DNA of 64,000 bases from Labrys sp. KNU-23. GTDB taxonomy: Bacteria; Pseudomonadota; Alphaproteobacteria; Rhizobiales; Labraceae. Positions 52,045 through 61,678 of this stretch are shown in pieces. The notes under the pieces were generated by a model, which did not search any database, was not told where the DNA came from, and worked only from the letters and a program-made list of their open reading frames with translations. Every line of letters starts with the position of its first letter. Position 1 is the first letter of the stretch. The position numbers and the translations under genes were made by a program. The DNA is taken from contig NZ_CP043489.1 of the NCBI RefSeq assembly GCF_008330945.1, positions 496,001-560,000 on the forward strand. The letters run 5' to 3'.

Positions 52045-55000
52045 TCAATTGGTCTGCTTCTGGAACTCGAAGATCTTGCGCAGGAAGCCGGGCGCAATCG
52101 CCGAAAGCGGATTGACCGTGAGCACCGGCGCATTGACCCGGCCCGATACCTTGAAGTTGATGGCGAACAGGCCGCCATATTGGCCGCCGCTCAGCAGGCC
52201 GCCAATCAGCGGGATCTTGGAGAAGATGTTGTTCAGGGCGTAAGCGGGCACGAAGGTGCCGGTAAGGTTGACCCTGTCGGTGCCATAGTCGAGATCGCCC
52301 GACAGGCTGACGCCGACATCCGGCCCCCAGACGACCGAGTCCAGGATACCGATCCGCGAGGCCGTCCGGGTGAAGGCGAGTTCGAGCCGGGTGAACTGGG
52401 CGGAGTCACCGCTCCCGGGCGCATAGGAAGAGAGCTTGCCCGCATTCTTCAACGTGCTGCGGTATTGCCCCAGAGCCGTCTCGTTCTCCACCGAGAAGCT
52501 GCGCATGACCAGGCGGCCGCGCATGTTGTCGATCACCGGCGAGAAGCGGGCGCCGAGAGCGCCGCCGCGCAGACGGGTGTAGAGATCGAGGAAACGCATG
52601 ACGGCGCCGGCATTGGTGGACTGGACCGTGACCAGATTGCCGTCACGTCCCTCATTGCCGAGCGAGGCGGTAAGCTGGCCATTGGCCAGCCGGCTGCTGA
52701 GATCGAGCTTGCGGATCGTCGTGCCCTTGCTGTCCAGCATCAGGCCGAGATCGGCGAGCGTCTCGTCGTTGAAGCCGACCACCTGCCCGATCCTGATGTC
52801 GGCATTGATGCTGGTACTGGCGCTGCCGCCTTTAGCGCGCTTCTGTAGCATCGACAGCAGAGGGCGGGCATCGAGCCGGTTGCCGCGCACGAAGACCTTC
52901 CAGCCATTGCCGAGCGGCTCGAAAACGCCCTGGAAATCATCGCCGGGCGACAGGCTGATCGTGTCCATCATCGCCTTGCGCAGCTTGTTGTCCGGACCGA
53001 GGGTCACGGTGCCACGCAACGAGACGGGCCCGCTTTCCACCCTCAGCTTGTCGAGCGTGCCGCCCCCCTTGTCGGCAGGATCCCAGCTGAAGCTGACCCG
53101 GCCCGGAGCGCCGGCCGGCTTCTGCCAGCCCGGCAGCAGGTCCTTGATACGCACCGCGGCCAGATCGATGTCCACGTCGTAGCGCGGGTCGCGCGGATCG
53201 GCGACCGGATGAATGTCGGCCTGGACAGGCCCTGTCAGCGCGTCGCCGAAATCGAAGCCCTTACGCTTTCTCGTCGCCTCGTCCAGCACGACGCTGAGGG
53301 CCGTTTGCGGTTCCTGGCCCTCGGCCTTGCGCAGGTCGAAATTGGCCGGCAGCCCGTCGAACACGCCCTTGCCGGTGAGCAGCATCAGGCCCGGCTCGAG
53401 CGAGAGTTTCATCGTGCCGTTCTGCAAGCTGCTGCCGGCAACATGGTCGATCGACATCCCCTGTACGCCACCGGTGATCGCGTATTTGATGTCTTCGGAG
53501 CGAGGATGGTCGATCAGCGGCAGGTCGAGCTTGACCTTGAGATCGGCGGTGCCGTTGACCTCGTCGGGACGAATATCCATGCCCTTGGCAGCGGCGGCCA
53601 GCGGCGGCATGGTCATCAGCCTGGCTACGGCCTGCGCCGGGCCTTTCACCCCGAAGACCGCCGACTGGTTCGGCGGCTTCAGGGCGAAATCACTGATCGA
53701 ATAGGTGCCGTCCGCCAGGGCGAGCGTGCCGGTGTCGCCGGTCTCCACCGACGCGCTGTCGACACTGACGGTTAGATGGCGCCCGGAGAAATCGACCCTG
53801 CCCTCGACATCGCTGATCGGTGGCAACGTATCGACAATCTGGACGATGCCCTTCGACATCGGGACCGATCCGGAGAGCGCCTCGTCCGGCAAGGGCGGTG
53901 TCTTGCCATTGACCGAAGCCAGCGCTCCTTGCGGAATGGCGAGCTTGAGCGTCGCTCCGTCGACCACACCGGCCTTGATGTGATCCTCCAGCCAGATCTT
54001 GACCTCCGGCACCGAGAAGACGGGCCACACCCGGTTCAAGGCCACCGCCGACAGGGTCTTGGCCTTTGCCGTCAGGTCAATCGCCGGGGTCTTGCCGCCG
54101 AAGCCGACGGCACCGTTGAAATCGATGGCGACGGTCGGCCCCAGCACCTCGCCCTTGTCCAGGCTGAGACGATTGGTGGCAGGGTCATAACGCCCGGCAA
54201 GATCAATGCGGTCGAGCTTCAGCGGCGGGCGCTCCTCCCGGCGGCTCGCCAGCAGCACGTCCGGCGCCTGCAGATCGTAAGTCCAGACCGGCCCCGTCGC
54301 ATCGGAAGGCGGAACGACCTTTCCCTTGAAATCCAGGATACCCTCGCCCGACTTGACCATCGCCTGGCCGATCTGGACGGCCCCGGCCGTCTTGTCCCAG
54401 TTCAGGCTGATCTGGGCACCATCGAACACGAAGGGTGGTTCCTTCGGCTCGACGTTCCAACTGCCCCCGGCACTGGTAACGCTGACCTGCGCCATCTCGA
54501 CCGAACCATCGGGGTTGATGCTCGCACGGGCCAACACATCGAAGGAAGCTTTGACCGACGGCTGCTCGACACCCGGCGCCAAAGCGGCCAGGAGCTCGGT
54601 GACGCCGATATTGCTGGCGTTGATGTCGATCGAGCGCGGTTCGCCGTCGCCCCCTTCCGTGGTGGCATTGATGGCGCCTCCCGCTGCGGCCAAGGCCACC
54701 GACAGGCCGCCGGCGGCGGCGGTGCGGCGAACGGTCAAATCGATATCGCGATGAATGATGTCATGGCCGATCGCCTGGTCGTGTACGGCCAGCGCGGCAT
54801 CGCGCAACTCGACCCTGTCAATGGAACCGATCGAGGCGATCATCGTGTCGAAGCCGTTGAGAACCGCGGCAAGCGACAGGGCCCCACCCGCCGGTGGGGC
54901 CGTGGTATCGACCCCAGCCTGGAGCGTAAATCGGCCGTCGATGCTGACATTGACGGTTGCCGCCGCGCCCTCGACCACGATCGAGCGCGCCGTGACGTCA

Positions 55001-55524
55001 CCCAGCAGCAGCGACGTCAGATCGAAACCGGCATAGATGCGCGGTGCCGAAGCGATCACGACGTCATGTTCCCTGACGGTCACCCCGCGGATCATCGCAA
55101 TCAAGCCCTCCGGGCGGCGCTCGATCGCCACGTCGTCCAGGCTGAGGCGATAGCCCGGCGGCAATTTGGCGGCGATGGCCTGATGCACGGTCTGGGTGAT
55201 GAAAGGCAGCGATAGAGGGCCATTGCCGAGCCGCCAGTAGAAGATGCCGACAGCTGCCCCGACCACCACTGCAGCCGTAGCCACCACGGAAACGACACTT
55301 CGCAGCAGCACCCTGCCGCTACCGCGCCGCGGCCGGGCCGGCGCGGCCATGGGCTGTGCTTCTGGATCTGCCGGCGCCTCCTCCACGGGGTGGTCGTATG
55401 GCGGTTGGTCCGCAGCGTTCTCCAGGGCCGCCTGCTCATCGGCGGCAGCCGTCGTTTCATGCACCGCGTTCTGTGCGTCCCTCGCCATCAACGATTCGCC
55501 AGCCCCTTGCGCTCGATCCTTCAT
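52045..55524 (-). CDS. AsmA/YhdP-like (DUF3971) envelope protein
   Basis: This 1159-residue protein has a hydrophilic, acidic N-terminal region (residues 1-70), one membrane helix at about residues 72-96 (VLLRSVVSVVATAAVVVGAA), and a very long beta-rich periplasmic part of the AsmA-like type, with VTVREHDVVIASAPRIYAGF near the N-terminus. The C-terminal AsmA-like end includes SFSVENETALGQYRSTLKNA, RLELAFTRTASRIGILDSVV and NNIFSKIPLIGGLLSGGQYG. Such proteins act in lipid transport between the membranes. This matches the single long YhdP-like protein of alphaproteobacteria. It stands alone. Confidence 0.88.
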   Translation of the reverse strand: MKDRAQGAGESLMARDAQNAVHETTAAADEQAALENAADQPPYDHPVEEAPADPEAQPMAAPARPRRGSGRVLLRSVVSVVATAAVVVGAAVGIFYWRLGNGPLSLPFITQTVHQAIAAKLPPGYRLSLDDVAIERRPEGLIAMIRGVTVREHDVVIASAPRIYAGFDLTSLLLGDVTARSIVVEGAAATVNVSIDGRFTLQAGVDTTAPPAGGALSLAAVLNGFDTMIASIGSIDRVELRDAALAVHDQAIGHDIIHRDIDLTVRRTAAAGGLSVALAAAGGAINATTEGGDGEPRSIDINASNIGVTELLAALAPGVEQPSVKASFDVLARASINPDGSVEMAQVSVTSAGGSWNVEPKEPPFVFDGAQISLNWDKTAGAVQIGQAMVKSGEGILDFKGKVVPPSDATGPVWTYDLQAPDVLLASRREERPPLKLDRIDLAGRYDPATNRLSLDKGEVLGPTVAIDFNGAVGFGGKTPAIDLTAKAKTLSAVALNRVWPVFSVPEVKIWLEDHIKAGVVDGATLKLAIPQGALASVNGKTPPLPDEALSGSVPMSKGIVQIVDTLPPISDVEGRVDFSGRHLTVSVDSASVETGDTGTLALADGTYSISDFALKPPNQSAVFGVKGPAQAVARLMTMPPLAAAAKGMDIRPDEVNGTADLKVKLDLPLIDHPRSEDIKYAITGGVQGMSIDHVAGSSLQNGTMKLSLEPGLMLLTGKGVFDGLPANFDLRKAEGQEPQTALSVVLDEATRKRKGFDFGDALTGPVQADIHPVADPRDPRYDVDIDLAAVRIKDLLPGWQKPAGAPGRVSFSWDPADKGGGTLDKLRVESGPVSLRGTVTLGPDNKLRKAMMDTISLSPGDDFQGVFEPLGNGWKVFVRGNRLDARPLLSMLQKRAKGGSASTSINADIRIGQVVGFNDETLADLGLMLDSKGTTIRKLDLSSRLANGQLTASLGNEGRDGNLVTVQSTNAGAVMRFLDLYTRLRGGALGARFSPVIDNMRGRLVMRSFSVENETALGQYRSTLKNAGKLSSYAPGSGDSAQFTRLELAFTRTASRIGILDSVVWGPDVGVSLSGDLDYGTDRVNLTGTFVPAYALNNIFSKIPLIGGLLSGGQYGGLFAINFKVSGRVNAPVLTVNPLSAIAPGFLRKIFEFQKQTN

Positions 55525-55782
55525 GCCCCACGCATGCCGCTGGGATCATGGCCTCACCCAGGTTGCCGCACCATTAAGGAAACGCAGTAGGATGAAGATG
55601 CAAATTGTTGAGATAAGGCGATAATTTTGTATCGTCTCTCTCACGAATACGCTGGGCAAACATACACCGGACTTCCTCATCCCGATAGATGGGGGCCATG
55701 GATGCAAAACGGCCTGGACCGTGCCTGCTCCGAAACATACACGATTGTGCCTTGACGTACCATTTTGCCGAAAGGATGGCAT

Positions 55783-56253
55783 ATGCATCCCCTGCAGGCC
55801 GGTGAGGCCGCTCCCGCCTTTTTACTGCCCCTCGCCGATGGCGGCACGATCCAGATTGAGGATTTCCGTGGCCGCAAGCTGGTGATCTTCTTCTATCCCA
55901 AAGCGGATACACAGGCCTGCACGCGTGAAGCCGTGGAGTTTTCGGCCGCCAAGGCGGACTTCGCCGCCGCAGGCACGGAACTGCTCGGCATCTCGCATGA
56001 TCCTGTGCGCAAACAGCAGAAATTCGTGGCAAAGCACGGATTGACCACGGCAATCGCTTCCGACGAAAGCCTCGACATGCTCAACGCCTATGGCGTGTGG
56101 GGCGAAAAGCAAATGTATGGCCGCACCTATCTCGGCATCGAGCGCACCACGCTGCTGATCGACGGCAAAGGCGTCGTCGCTCGCGTCTGGTCCAAGGTGC
56201 GCGTCGCCAACCACGTCGCAGAGGTGCTCGAAGCAGCGCGCGCATTGGCGTAA
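55783..56253 (+). CDS. bcp: Bcp-type peroxiredoxin, single catalytic cysteine
   Basis: This 156-residue thiol peroxidase has the peroxidatic cysteine Cys46 in YPKADTQACTREAVEF, in place of the usual TPGCTKEA; the residue five positions later, where the resolving cysteine of the two-Cys Bcp enzymes sits, is Val51. Other parts match the family (LLGISHDPVRKQQKFVAKHG, ERTTLLIDGKGVVARVWSKV). It removes hydroperoxides and probably needs an external thiol. The start at 55783 follows AAAGGA at 55771-55776. Confidence 0.9.
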   Translation: MHPLQAGEAAPAFLLPLADGGTIQIEDFRGRKLVIFFYPKADTQACTREAVEFSAAKADFAAAGTELLGISHDPVRKQQKFVAKHGLTTAIASDESLDMLNAYGVWGEKQMYGRTYLGIERTTLLIDGKGVVARVWSKVRVANHVAEVLEAARALA

Positions 56254-56551
56254 TGGCAGTCATGGTTTTCATGGAAGCGGGATTTGGAGTGTCAGCCTCC
56301 GGCTGACATCTCGAAAACGACGCGCTTGCCGGCAGGCAATGTCAGCCCCGCTCCATCACCCGATGGAGCCGTGAGGCTGGCACTCCGTGTTTCCCGCCCC
56401 CTTCATGAAACGAGCGCAGCCGCGGTGCCGAAGATATACTCGGCCTATTCACGGCGTGAATGGATCGATGAATTCTCACAATGGCCGCAGGCAGGGCTGG
56501 TTCTTGTAGCGCCCTCGCCTTACGATGCCGCCGTGACATGACGAGACCCCG
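56254..56551. other. Gene-free gap with two perfect hairpins
   Basis: This 298-nt gap contains TGTCAGCC-TCC-GGCTGACA (56290-56308) and GCTCCATC-ACCC-GATGGAGC (56350-56369), both perfect stems without T-runs. An open frame 56284-56541 on the + strand has no family features or convincing start site. I see no promoter that stands out. Confidence 0.5.
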
Positions 56552-58654
56552 ATGAACAAACCGCTCGGCCCGATCCGCAGGGCTTCCGCCTGCCCGCATG
56601 ATTGCCCCTCGACCTGCGCCCTCGAGATCGAAGTGCTCGATCGCAACACGATGGGCCGGGTCTATGGCGCTGCCGACAACAGCTTCACCAAGGGCGTGAT
56701 CTGCGCCAAGGTCGCCCGCTATGCCGAGCGCGTGCACCACAAGGATCGCCTGCTCCATCCCCTGATGCGCACCGGCCCGAAGGGATCGGGCCAATATACC
56801 CGCATCGGCTGGGACGAGGCACTCGATCGAACCGCCGAGGCGATGCTGGCAGCCGAGCGTGACTTCGGAGCCGAAAGCGTCTGGCCCTATTACTATGCCG
56901 GCACCATGGGCCTGGTGATGCGCGACGGCATCAACCGTCTGCGCAATGCCAAGCGCTATTCGGGGCAATATTCCACCATCTGCACGTCGCTGTCATGGTC
57001 GGGCTACCTGGCCGGCCATGGTCGCATGACCGGCACCGATCCGCGCGAGATGGCCCAGTCCGATTGCATCGTGCTGTGGGGCACCAACGCCGTGGTGACG
57101 CAGGTCAATGTGATGAGCCACGCCGCCTCTGCCCGCAAGAAGCGCGGCACCAAGATCGTGGCCGTCGACGTCTACGACAACGCCACCATGCAGCAAGCGG
57201 ACGTCAAGATCATCCTCAAGCCCGGCACGGACGGGGCGCTGGCCTGCGCCCTCATGCATGTGCTGTTCCGGGACGGCTTTGCCGATCGGGCCTACCTCGC
57301 CAAATTCGCCGACCATCCGGCGGAATTCGAAGCCCATCTTGCCAGCCGCACGCCACAATGGGCTTCCGATATCACCGGCGTGCCGGTGGCCGAGATCGAG
57401 GCACTGGCCAGGCTGCTCGGCGAGCGGCCCCGCACCTTCTTCCGTCTTGGCTACGGTTTTGCCCGCTCGCGCAACGGCGCGGCCTCGATGCATGCGGTCA
57501 GCGCCATCCCTGTGGTGATGGGCGCCTGGCAATATGAGGGCGGCGGCGCCTTGCATTCCAATTCGGGCATGTTCGGTTGGCGCAAGACCCTGATCGAGGG
57601 GCTGGACGTGCGTGATCCCAAGGTGCGCGAGCTCGACCAGTCGCGCATCGGGCCCATCCTGACCGGCGATGCCGAGGCATTGCGCGGTGGCGGCCCGGTG
57701 AAGATGCTGCTGATCCAGAACACCAATCCAATGTCGGTCGCACCTGACCAGGACCTGGTGAAGCGGGGCTTTGCCCGCGACGACCTGTTCACCGTGGTGC
57801 ACGAACAGGTGATGACGGATACAGCGCGCATGGCCGACATCATCCTGCCGGCGACCATGTTCGTCGAGCATGACGACATCTATCAGGGCGGCGGGCAGCA
57901 GCACATATTGCTCGGTCCCAAGCTGATCGAGCCGCCGGGCGAATGCCGCAACAATCACGAGGTGATCAGCGCCATCGCCGCCCGCGTCGGCGCCGAACAC
58001 CCCGCCTTCGCCATGGATCCACGCGAGCTGATCGACCGCACCCTGCAGGCCTCCAAGCGCGGCACCCTGGCCGAGCTCGAGGAAAAGCGCTGGCTCGACG
58101 TGCAGCAGCCGTTCGAGGACGCCCATTTCCTGAAAGGCTTTGGCTGGCCGGACGGCAAGTTCCGCCTCAAGGCGGACTGGCCGGGCAATCCCTATGCGGC
58201 ACCGGCCAAGTTCGGGCCGGTGCACGACATGCCCGCCTTCCCCGACTATTGGACGGCGATCGAACTGGCCGACGACATCTTCCCCTTCCGCTTGACTACC
58301 AGCCCAGCGCGGAACTTCCTCAATTCGAGCTTCACGGAAACGCCGACCTCGCTCGCCAAGGAGGAACGGCCAAGTGTGCTGATCCATCCCGGCGATGCCG
58401 CTGCCCACGGCATCGAGGATGGCGACAAGGTCGAGCTCGAAAGCCCACGCGGCAGGGTGCGGCTGCATGCCAAAGTCTTCGAGGGCCTGCGCCGCGGCGT
58501 GCTGGTGGCGGAGTCGATCTGGCCCAACAGCGCCTATGAGGATGGCAAGGGCATCAACACCCTCACGGGGGCCGATGCGCCCGCACCCGTCGGTGGTGGC
58601 GCCTTCCACGACAACAAGGTCGCCATCCGCAAGCTCCTGGCAACTGCGGCCTAA
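56552..58654 (+). CDS. Molybdopterin oxidoreductase (cytoplasmic, 4Fe-4S)
   Basis: This 700-residue enzyme of the DMSO reductase superfamily has an N-terminal 4Fe-4S motif (ACPHDCPSTC ... GVICAKV: C-x3-C-x3-C, then a fourth cysteine). Bis-MGD-binding blocks follow (DCIVLWGTNAVVTQVNVMSH, VKMLLIQNTNPMSVAPDQDL, ADIILPATMFVEHDD) and a C-terminal dinucleotide-binding domain (SVLIHPGDAAAHGIEDGDKV). There is no twin-arginine signal, so it is cytoplasmic. The metal ligand residue is not clear from sequence; TICTSLSW offers Cys or Ser. It is followed after 4 nt by a YjbR protein, and the substrate is unknown. Confidence 0.9.
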   Translation: MNKPLGPIRRASACPHDCPSTCALEIEVLDRNTMGRVYGAADNSFTKGVICAKVARYAERVHHKDRLLHPLMRTGPKGSGQYTRIGWDEALDRTAEAMLAAERDFGAESVWPYYYAGTMGLVMRDGINRLRNAKRYSGQYSTICTSLSWSGYLAGHGRMTGTDPREMAQSDCIVLWGTNAVVTQVNVMSHAASARKKRGTKIVAVDVYDNATMQQADVKIILKPGTDGALACALMHVLFRDGFADRAYLAKFADHPAEFEAHLASRTPQWASDITGVPVAEIEALARLLGERPRTFFRLGYGFARSRNGAASMHAVSAIPVVMGAWQYEGGGALHSNSGMFGWRKTLIEGLDVRDPKVRELDQSRIGPILTGDAEALRGGGPVKMLLIQNTNPMSVAPDQDLVKRGFARDDLFTVVHEQVMTDTARMADIILPATMFVEHDDIYQGGGQQHILLGPKLIEPPGECRNNHEVISAIAARVGAEHPAFAMDPRELIDRTLQASKRGTLAELEEKRWLDVQQPFEDAHFLKGFGWPDGKFRLKADWPGNPYAAPAKFGPVHDMPAFPDYWTAIELADDIFPFRLTTSPARNFLNSSFTETPTSLAKEERPSVLIHPGDAAAHGIEDGDKVELESPRGRVRLHAKVFEGLRRGVLVAESIWPNSAYEDGKGINTLTGADAPAPVGGGAFHDNKVAIRKLLATAA

Positions 58655-58658
58655 AGAC

Positions 58659-59018
58659 ATGACCCACGACGAGTACAATGCCTTTTGCGGCGCTCTGCCC
58701 GCCACCAGCCATGTCGTGCAATGGGGCGGAGCGCATGTCTGGAAGGTGGGCGGCAAGGTCTTCGCCATTGGCGGCCAGCAGGATGGCGAGCCGCGCTACA
58801 CCTTCAAGGTGAGTGAGATCTCCTATGAGGTCCTGAAGGAGCAGCCCGGGCTGCGCCCGGCGCCTTATCTCGCCTCGCGCGGCATGAAGTGGATCCAGCA
58901 CTATGCCGAGCCCGGCCTGAGCGACGAGGAACTGTGCGATTATCTGCGCCAGTCGCATTTCATCGTGTCGCGAGGCCTGTCGAAGAAGCAGCGGGCAGCG
59001 CTGGGCCTGCCGGGCTAG
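58659..59018 (+). CDS. MmcQ/YjbR family protein
   Basis: This 119-residue protein matches the MmcQ/YjbR family: LPATSHVVQWGGAHVWKVGG, then KVFAIGGQQDGEPRYTFKV and SRGMKWIQHYAEPGLSDEEL. These proteins have a double-wing fold like some DNA-binding proteins but no clear function. It begins 4 nt after the molybdopterin oxidoreductase stop codon, so the two share a transcript. Confidence 0.88.
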   Translation: MTHDEYNAFCGALPATSHVVQWGGAHVWKVGGKVFAIGGQQDGEPRYTFKVSEISYEVLKEQPGLRPAPYLASRGMKWIQHYAEPGLSDEELCDYLRQSHFIVSRGLSKKQRAALGLPG

Positions 59019-59083
59019 CATCTGCATGCGCCCCCTGCCCCTAATGACGAAATAGTGTCGCCTGCCTATTTGGGACAACCAAG

Positions 59084-59458
59084 ATGGACGCCTCCGCAGC
59101 AGAAGCCGTGATTGCCGGCCAGCTCGCCGCCTATAACGCCCGCGACATCGAAGCCTTCATGGCCTTCTGGCATGAGGATGCGCTGGTCTTCGAGCATCCC
59201 TCGACCCTGCTGGCGGCGGGCGCCGCCGAGATACGGGCCCGCCACCTCATTCGCTTCCGGGAGCCGGACCTGCATGGAAAACTGATCGGCCGGCTCTCGG
59301 TGGGGGCCCTCGTGGTGGACCGCGAAATCGTCACCCGCAATTTTCCCGAAGGTCGCGGCGAGGTCGACGTGATGGCGATCTACGAGGTCGAGAACGGCAG
59401 GATCTCCAAAGCCTGGTTCAAGCTCGGCATGCCCAGGCTTGCGGCACAGGCGGATTGA
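59084..59458 (+). CDS. NTF2-like/SnoaL-fold protein
   Basis: This 124-residue protein has the NTF2-like cone fold: AVIAGQLAAYNARDIEAFMA and FWHEDALVFEHPSTLLAAGA, and near the end VMAIYEVENGRISKAWFKLG. Such proteins bind small ligands or catalyse isomerisation and hydrolysis. The gene is preceded by a short gap after the YjbR gene and may or may not be co-transcribed. Confidence 0.82.
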   Translation: MDASAAEAVIAGQLAAYNARDIEAFMAFWHEDALVFEHPSTLLAAGAAEIRARHLIRFREPDLHGKLIGRLSVGALVVDREIVTRNFPEGRGEVDVMAIYEVENGRISKAWFKLGMPRLAAQAD

Positions 59459-59599
59459 AGGGCGAAGAGCGCCAACCATACGGCCGTCTTTCGCGGCGTA
59501 CCTTTCCCCCCTCTATCACCTCTCCTTTTGACAAAGCTTGCCTGTCGGCAGCACCATCAACGGACGACCCGTTAGGGACCCCCGTGAAAGGAGCCGGCC

Positions 59600-60880
59600 A
59601 TGGCCGTCGATCGCAGCCACAAGCACACGCTGGGCAACCATCCCTTGCATCCGGAGACCCTGATGCTGGGCTATGGCTATGACCCGGCCTTGTCGGAAGG
59701 CTCGGTGAAGCCACCCGTATTCCTCACCTCCACCTTCGTGTTCCAGTCGGCCGAGGATGGCCGCGATTTCTTCGACTACACCTCCGGTCGGCGCTCGCCT
59801 CCCGCCGGCAGCGCGGCGGGGCTGGTCTATTCGCGTTTCAACCATCCCAACACCGAGATCGTCGAGGATCGCCTTGCCATCTACGAGGGCGGCGAAGCGG
59901 CCCTGCTGTTCTCCTCGGGCATGGCGGCCATCTCCATGGCAGTGCTCGCCTATGCCCGCCCCGGCGATGTCGTGCTGCATAGCCAGCCGCTCTATGGCGG
60001 CACCGAGACGCTGCTCGCCCGCACCCTTGCCGATTTCGGCATCGGGCACACGGGTTTCATCGATGGCCTGCATGCCGCGGCAATCGGCGCGGCGGCCGAC
60101 AAGGCGATGGCGGCGGGTCGTGTCAGCGTCATCCTGATCGAGACCCCGTCCAATCCGGTCAACACCCTGGTCGATTTCTCCCTCATCAGTGAGGCGGCCG
60201 ATCGTATCGCTGAGCTCCAGGGTGCGCGGCCGGTGATCATCTGCGACAACACGCTGCTGGGTCCGCTCTTCCAGCGCCCCCTCGGCCATGGCGTCGACAT
60301 CGTGGTCTATTCGGCCACCAAATATATCGGCGGCCACAGCGACCTGATCGCCGGTGCGGCCATCGGCAGCAAGGCCGCGCTGAAGCCCGTGCGCGCTTTG
60401 CGCAGTGCCATCGGCACCCAGCTCGATCCCCACACCTGCTGGATGCTCGGCCGTTCGCTCGAAACCCTGTCGCTGCGTATGCAGGCAGCCGCGCGCAATG
60501 CGATTGCCGTTGCCGACTTCCTCGCCGCTCATGCCGGCGTTGCCGCCGTGCATGCCTTGCACGCACTGCCGGAAGACAGCCCGGCGCGGCGGGTATTCGA
60601 GCGGCAATGCACCGGCGCCGGCTCGACCTTCTCCATCGAGATCAAGGGTGGCCAGGCCGAGGCCTTCCGGCTGCTCAACGCGCTCAAGGTGTTCAAGCTC
60701 GCCGTCAGCCTCGGCGGCACCGAGTCTCTCGCCAGCCATCCCGCCTCGACCACCCATTCGGGTGTACCGGCCGAACTGAGGGCCCAGCTCGGCGTGACCG
60801 ACGCCACCATCCGGCTGAGCGTCGGTATCGAGAACGCCGAGGACCTGATCGCCGATCTCGCCCAGGCGCTGGAGGCCTGA
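59600..60880 (+). CDS. Cystathionine gamma-synthase family PLP enzyme
   Basis: This 426-residue enzyme is of the Cys/Met metabolism PLP family: [20 protein letters not shown] near the N-terminus, the loop [20 protein letters not shown], and [16 protein letters not shown] whose lysine binds PLP. It also has [20 protein letters not shown] and the C-terminal [19 protein letters not shown]. Reactions in the family include gamma-synthase, beta-lyase and gamma-lyase; the choice cannot be made here. AAAGGAG precedes the start. TTGACA at 59528-59533 may be a -35 element; the upstream gap also has a small hairpin (59559-59573). Confidence 0.88.
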   Translation: MAVDRSHKHTLGNHPLHPETLMLGYGYDPALSEGSVKPPVFLTSTFVFQSAEDGRDFFDYTSGRRSPPAGSAAGLVYSRFNHPNTEIVEDRLAIYEGGEAALLFSSGMAAISMAVLAYARPGDVVLHSQPLYGGTETLLARTLADFGIGHTGFIDGLHAAAIGAAADKAMAAGRVSVILIETPSNPVNTLVDFSLISEAADRIAELQGARPVIICDNTLLGPLFQRPLGHGVDIVVYSATKYIGGHSDLIAGAAIGSKAALKPVRALRSAIGTQLDPHTCWMLGRSLETLSLRMQAAARNAIAVADFLAAHAGVAAVHALHALPEDSPARRVFERQCTGAGSTFSIEIKGGQAEAFRLLNALKVFKLAVSLGGTESLASHPASTTHSGVPAELRAQLGVTDATIRLSVGIENAEDLIADLAQALEA

Positions 60881-60886
60881 GCGGCA

Positions 60887-61678
60887 TCAATCATAGAAGT
60901 GTGGCGCCTGCCTGAAGCCGGCCCAGGCCTGGGGGTCATGACCCGGCACTACAGTCGCGCCCACCCGATCGGCAAGGAAACGCAGCTTGCGCACCGAGCG
61001 GGCCACATCGCTGGCGGAACTCATCAGGCTCGGGAGTGCCTTCTCGTGCCAGTGGTCCCAGGTATAGGCGGCATCGATCGCCAGCAGGATCGGCCCGCTG
61101 CCGGGAAGGTCAACTAGGACCGATTGGTGGCCGGGCGAATGGCCGGGCGTGAATAGGATGCGGATGCTGCCGTCGCCGTAGAGATCGAAATCATCCGTCG
61201 CCTCGCCCTCCAAGAACTGCCAGGCAAGGCCCAGCCGGTCGAAATCCCGGCGGGCATAGGCCCCCGCCGCGAACCAGTCGGGCGCGAAGGCATATTCATA
61301 TTCCCGGCGTTGCACGACATGGGTGGCGTTGGGAAAGCGCCCGATGGCGCCGGTATGGTCGGAATGCAGATGGGAGAGCAGCACGAAGCGGATATCGCCG
61401 GGCCGGATGTCGAGCGCTTCGAGCTGGGCGAGGCAGCCTTGTTCGGGTGTCATCACCGGGCGGAAGACCTCGACGCTGCTGCCCCAATAGGCCCTGGGAT
61501 CGGCGAGGCCCTCTGCCGCCAGGCCACCGTCGATCAGCACGGCGCCCTTTGGATGCATCACCAGGAACCAGGGAACCGGGATCTCGTAGTCTTCCCCTTC
61601 CCCCTGGTTCATCTTGATGTGGTGCAGCTTGCAGCGCTGGCTGCCCGACTGGAACATATACAAGCGTAGACTAGACAT
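60887..61678 (-). CDS. MBL-fold N-acyl homoserine lactonase-like hydrolase
   Basis: This 263-residue metallo-beta-lactamase-fold hydrolase has the zinc motif LSHLHSDHTGAIG (H-x-H-x-D-H), then TPGHSPGHQSVLVDLPG, AIDAAYTWDHWHE and the last histidine in VVPGHDPQAWAGF. The sequence resembles the AHL-lactonase branch (AttM/AiiB type), which opens homoserine lactones. It overlaps the upstream tautomerase gene by 8 nt. A role in breakdown of a lactone rather than quorum quenching is possible and fits the tautomerase neighbour better. Confidence 0.85.
   Translation of the reverse strand: MSSLRLYMFQSGSQRCKLHHIKMNQGEGEDYEIPVPWFLVMHPKGAVLIDGGLAAEGLADPRAYWGSSVEVFRPVMTPEQGCLAQLEALDIRPGDIRFVLLSHLHSDHTGAIGRFPNATHVVQRREYEYAFAPDWFAAGAYARRDFDRLGLAWQFLEGEATDDFDLYGDGSIRILFTPGHSPGHQSVLVDLPGSGPILLAIDAAYTWDHWHEKALPSLMSSASDVARSVRKLRFLADRVGATVVPGHDPQAWAGFRQAPHFYD

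Noticed and set aside
53776..55215. 479-codon + strand frame opposite the AsmA-like gene
   Set aside because: Arginine- and histidine-rich product with no fold; the - strand gene has a membrane helix and AsmA features.
56284..56541. 85-codon + strand frame before the molybdopterin gene
   Set aside because: No ribosome site, no recognisable domain, and it is built on two hairpins.
56993..58768. 591-codon - strand frame opposite the molybdopterin enzyme
   Set aside because: The + strand carries the 4Fe-4S motif and bis-MGD blocks; the antisense product is not protein-like.
59459..59599. Possible SAM riboswitch before the cystathionine gamma-synthase-type gene
   Set aside because: Expected by analogy with alphaproteobacterial met genes, but I could not find the SAM-II/SAM-V core; only a small AACGG/CCGTT hairpin is present.
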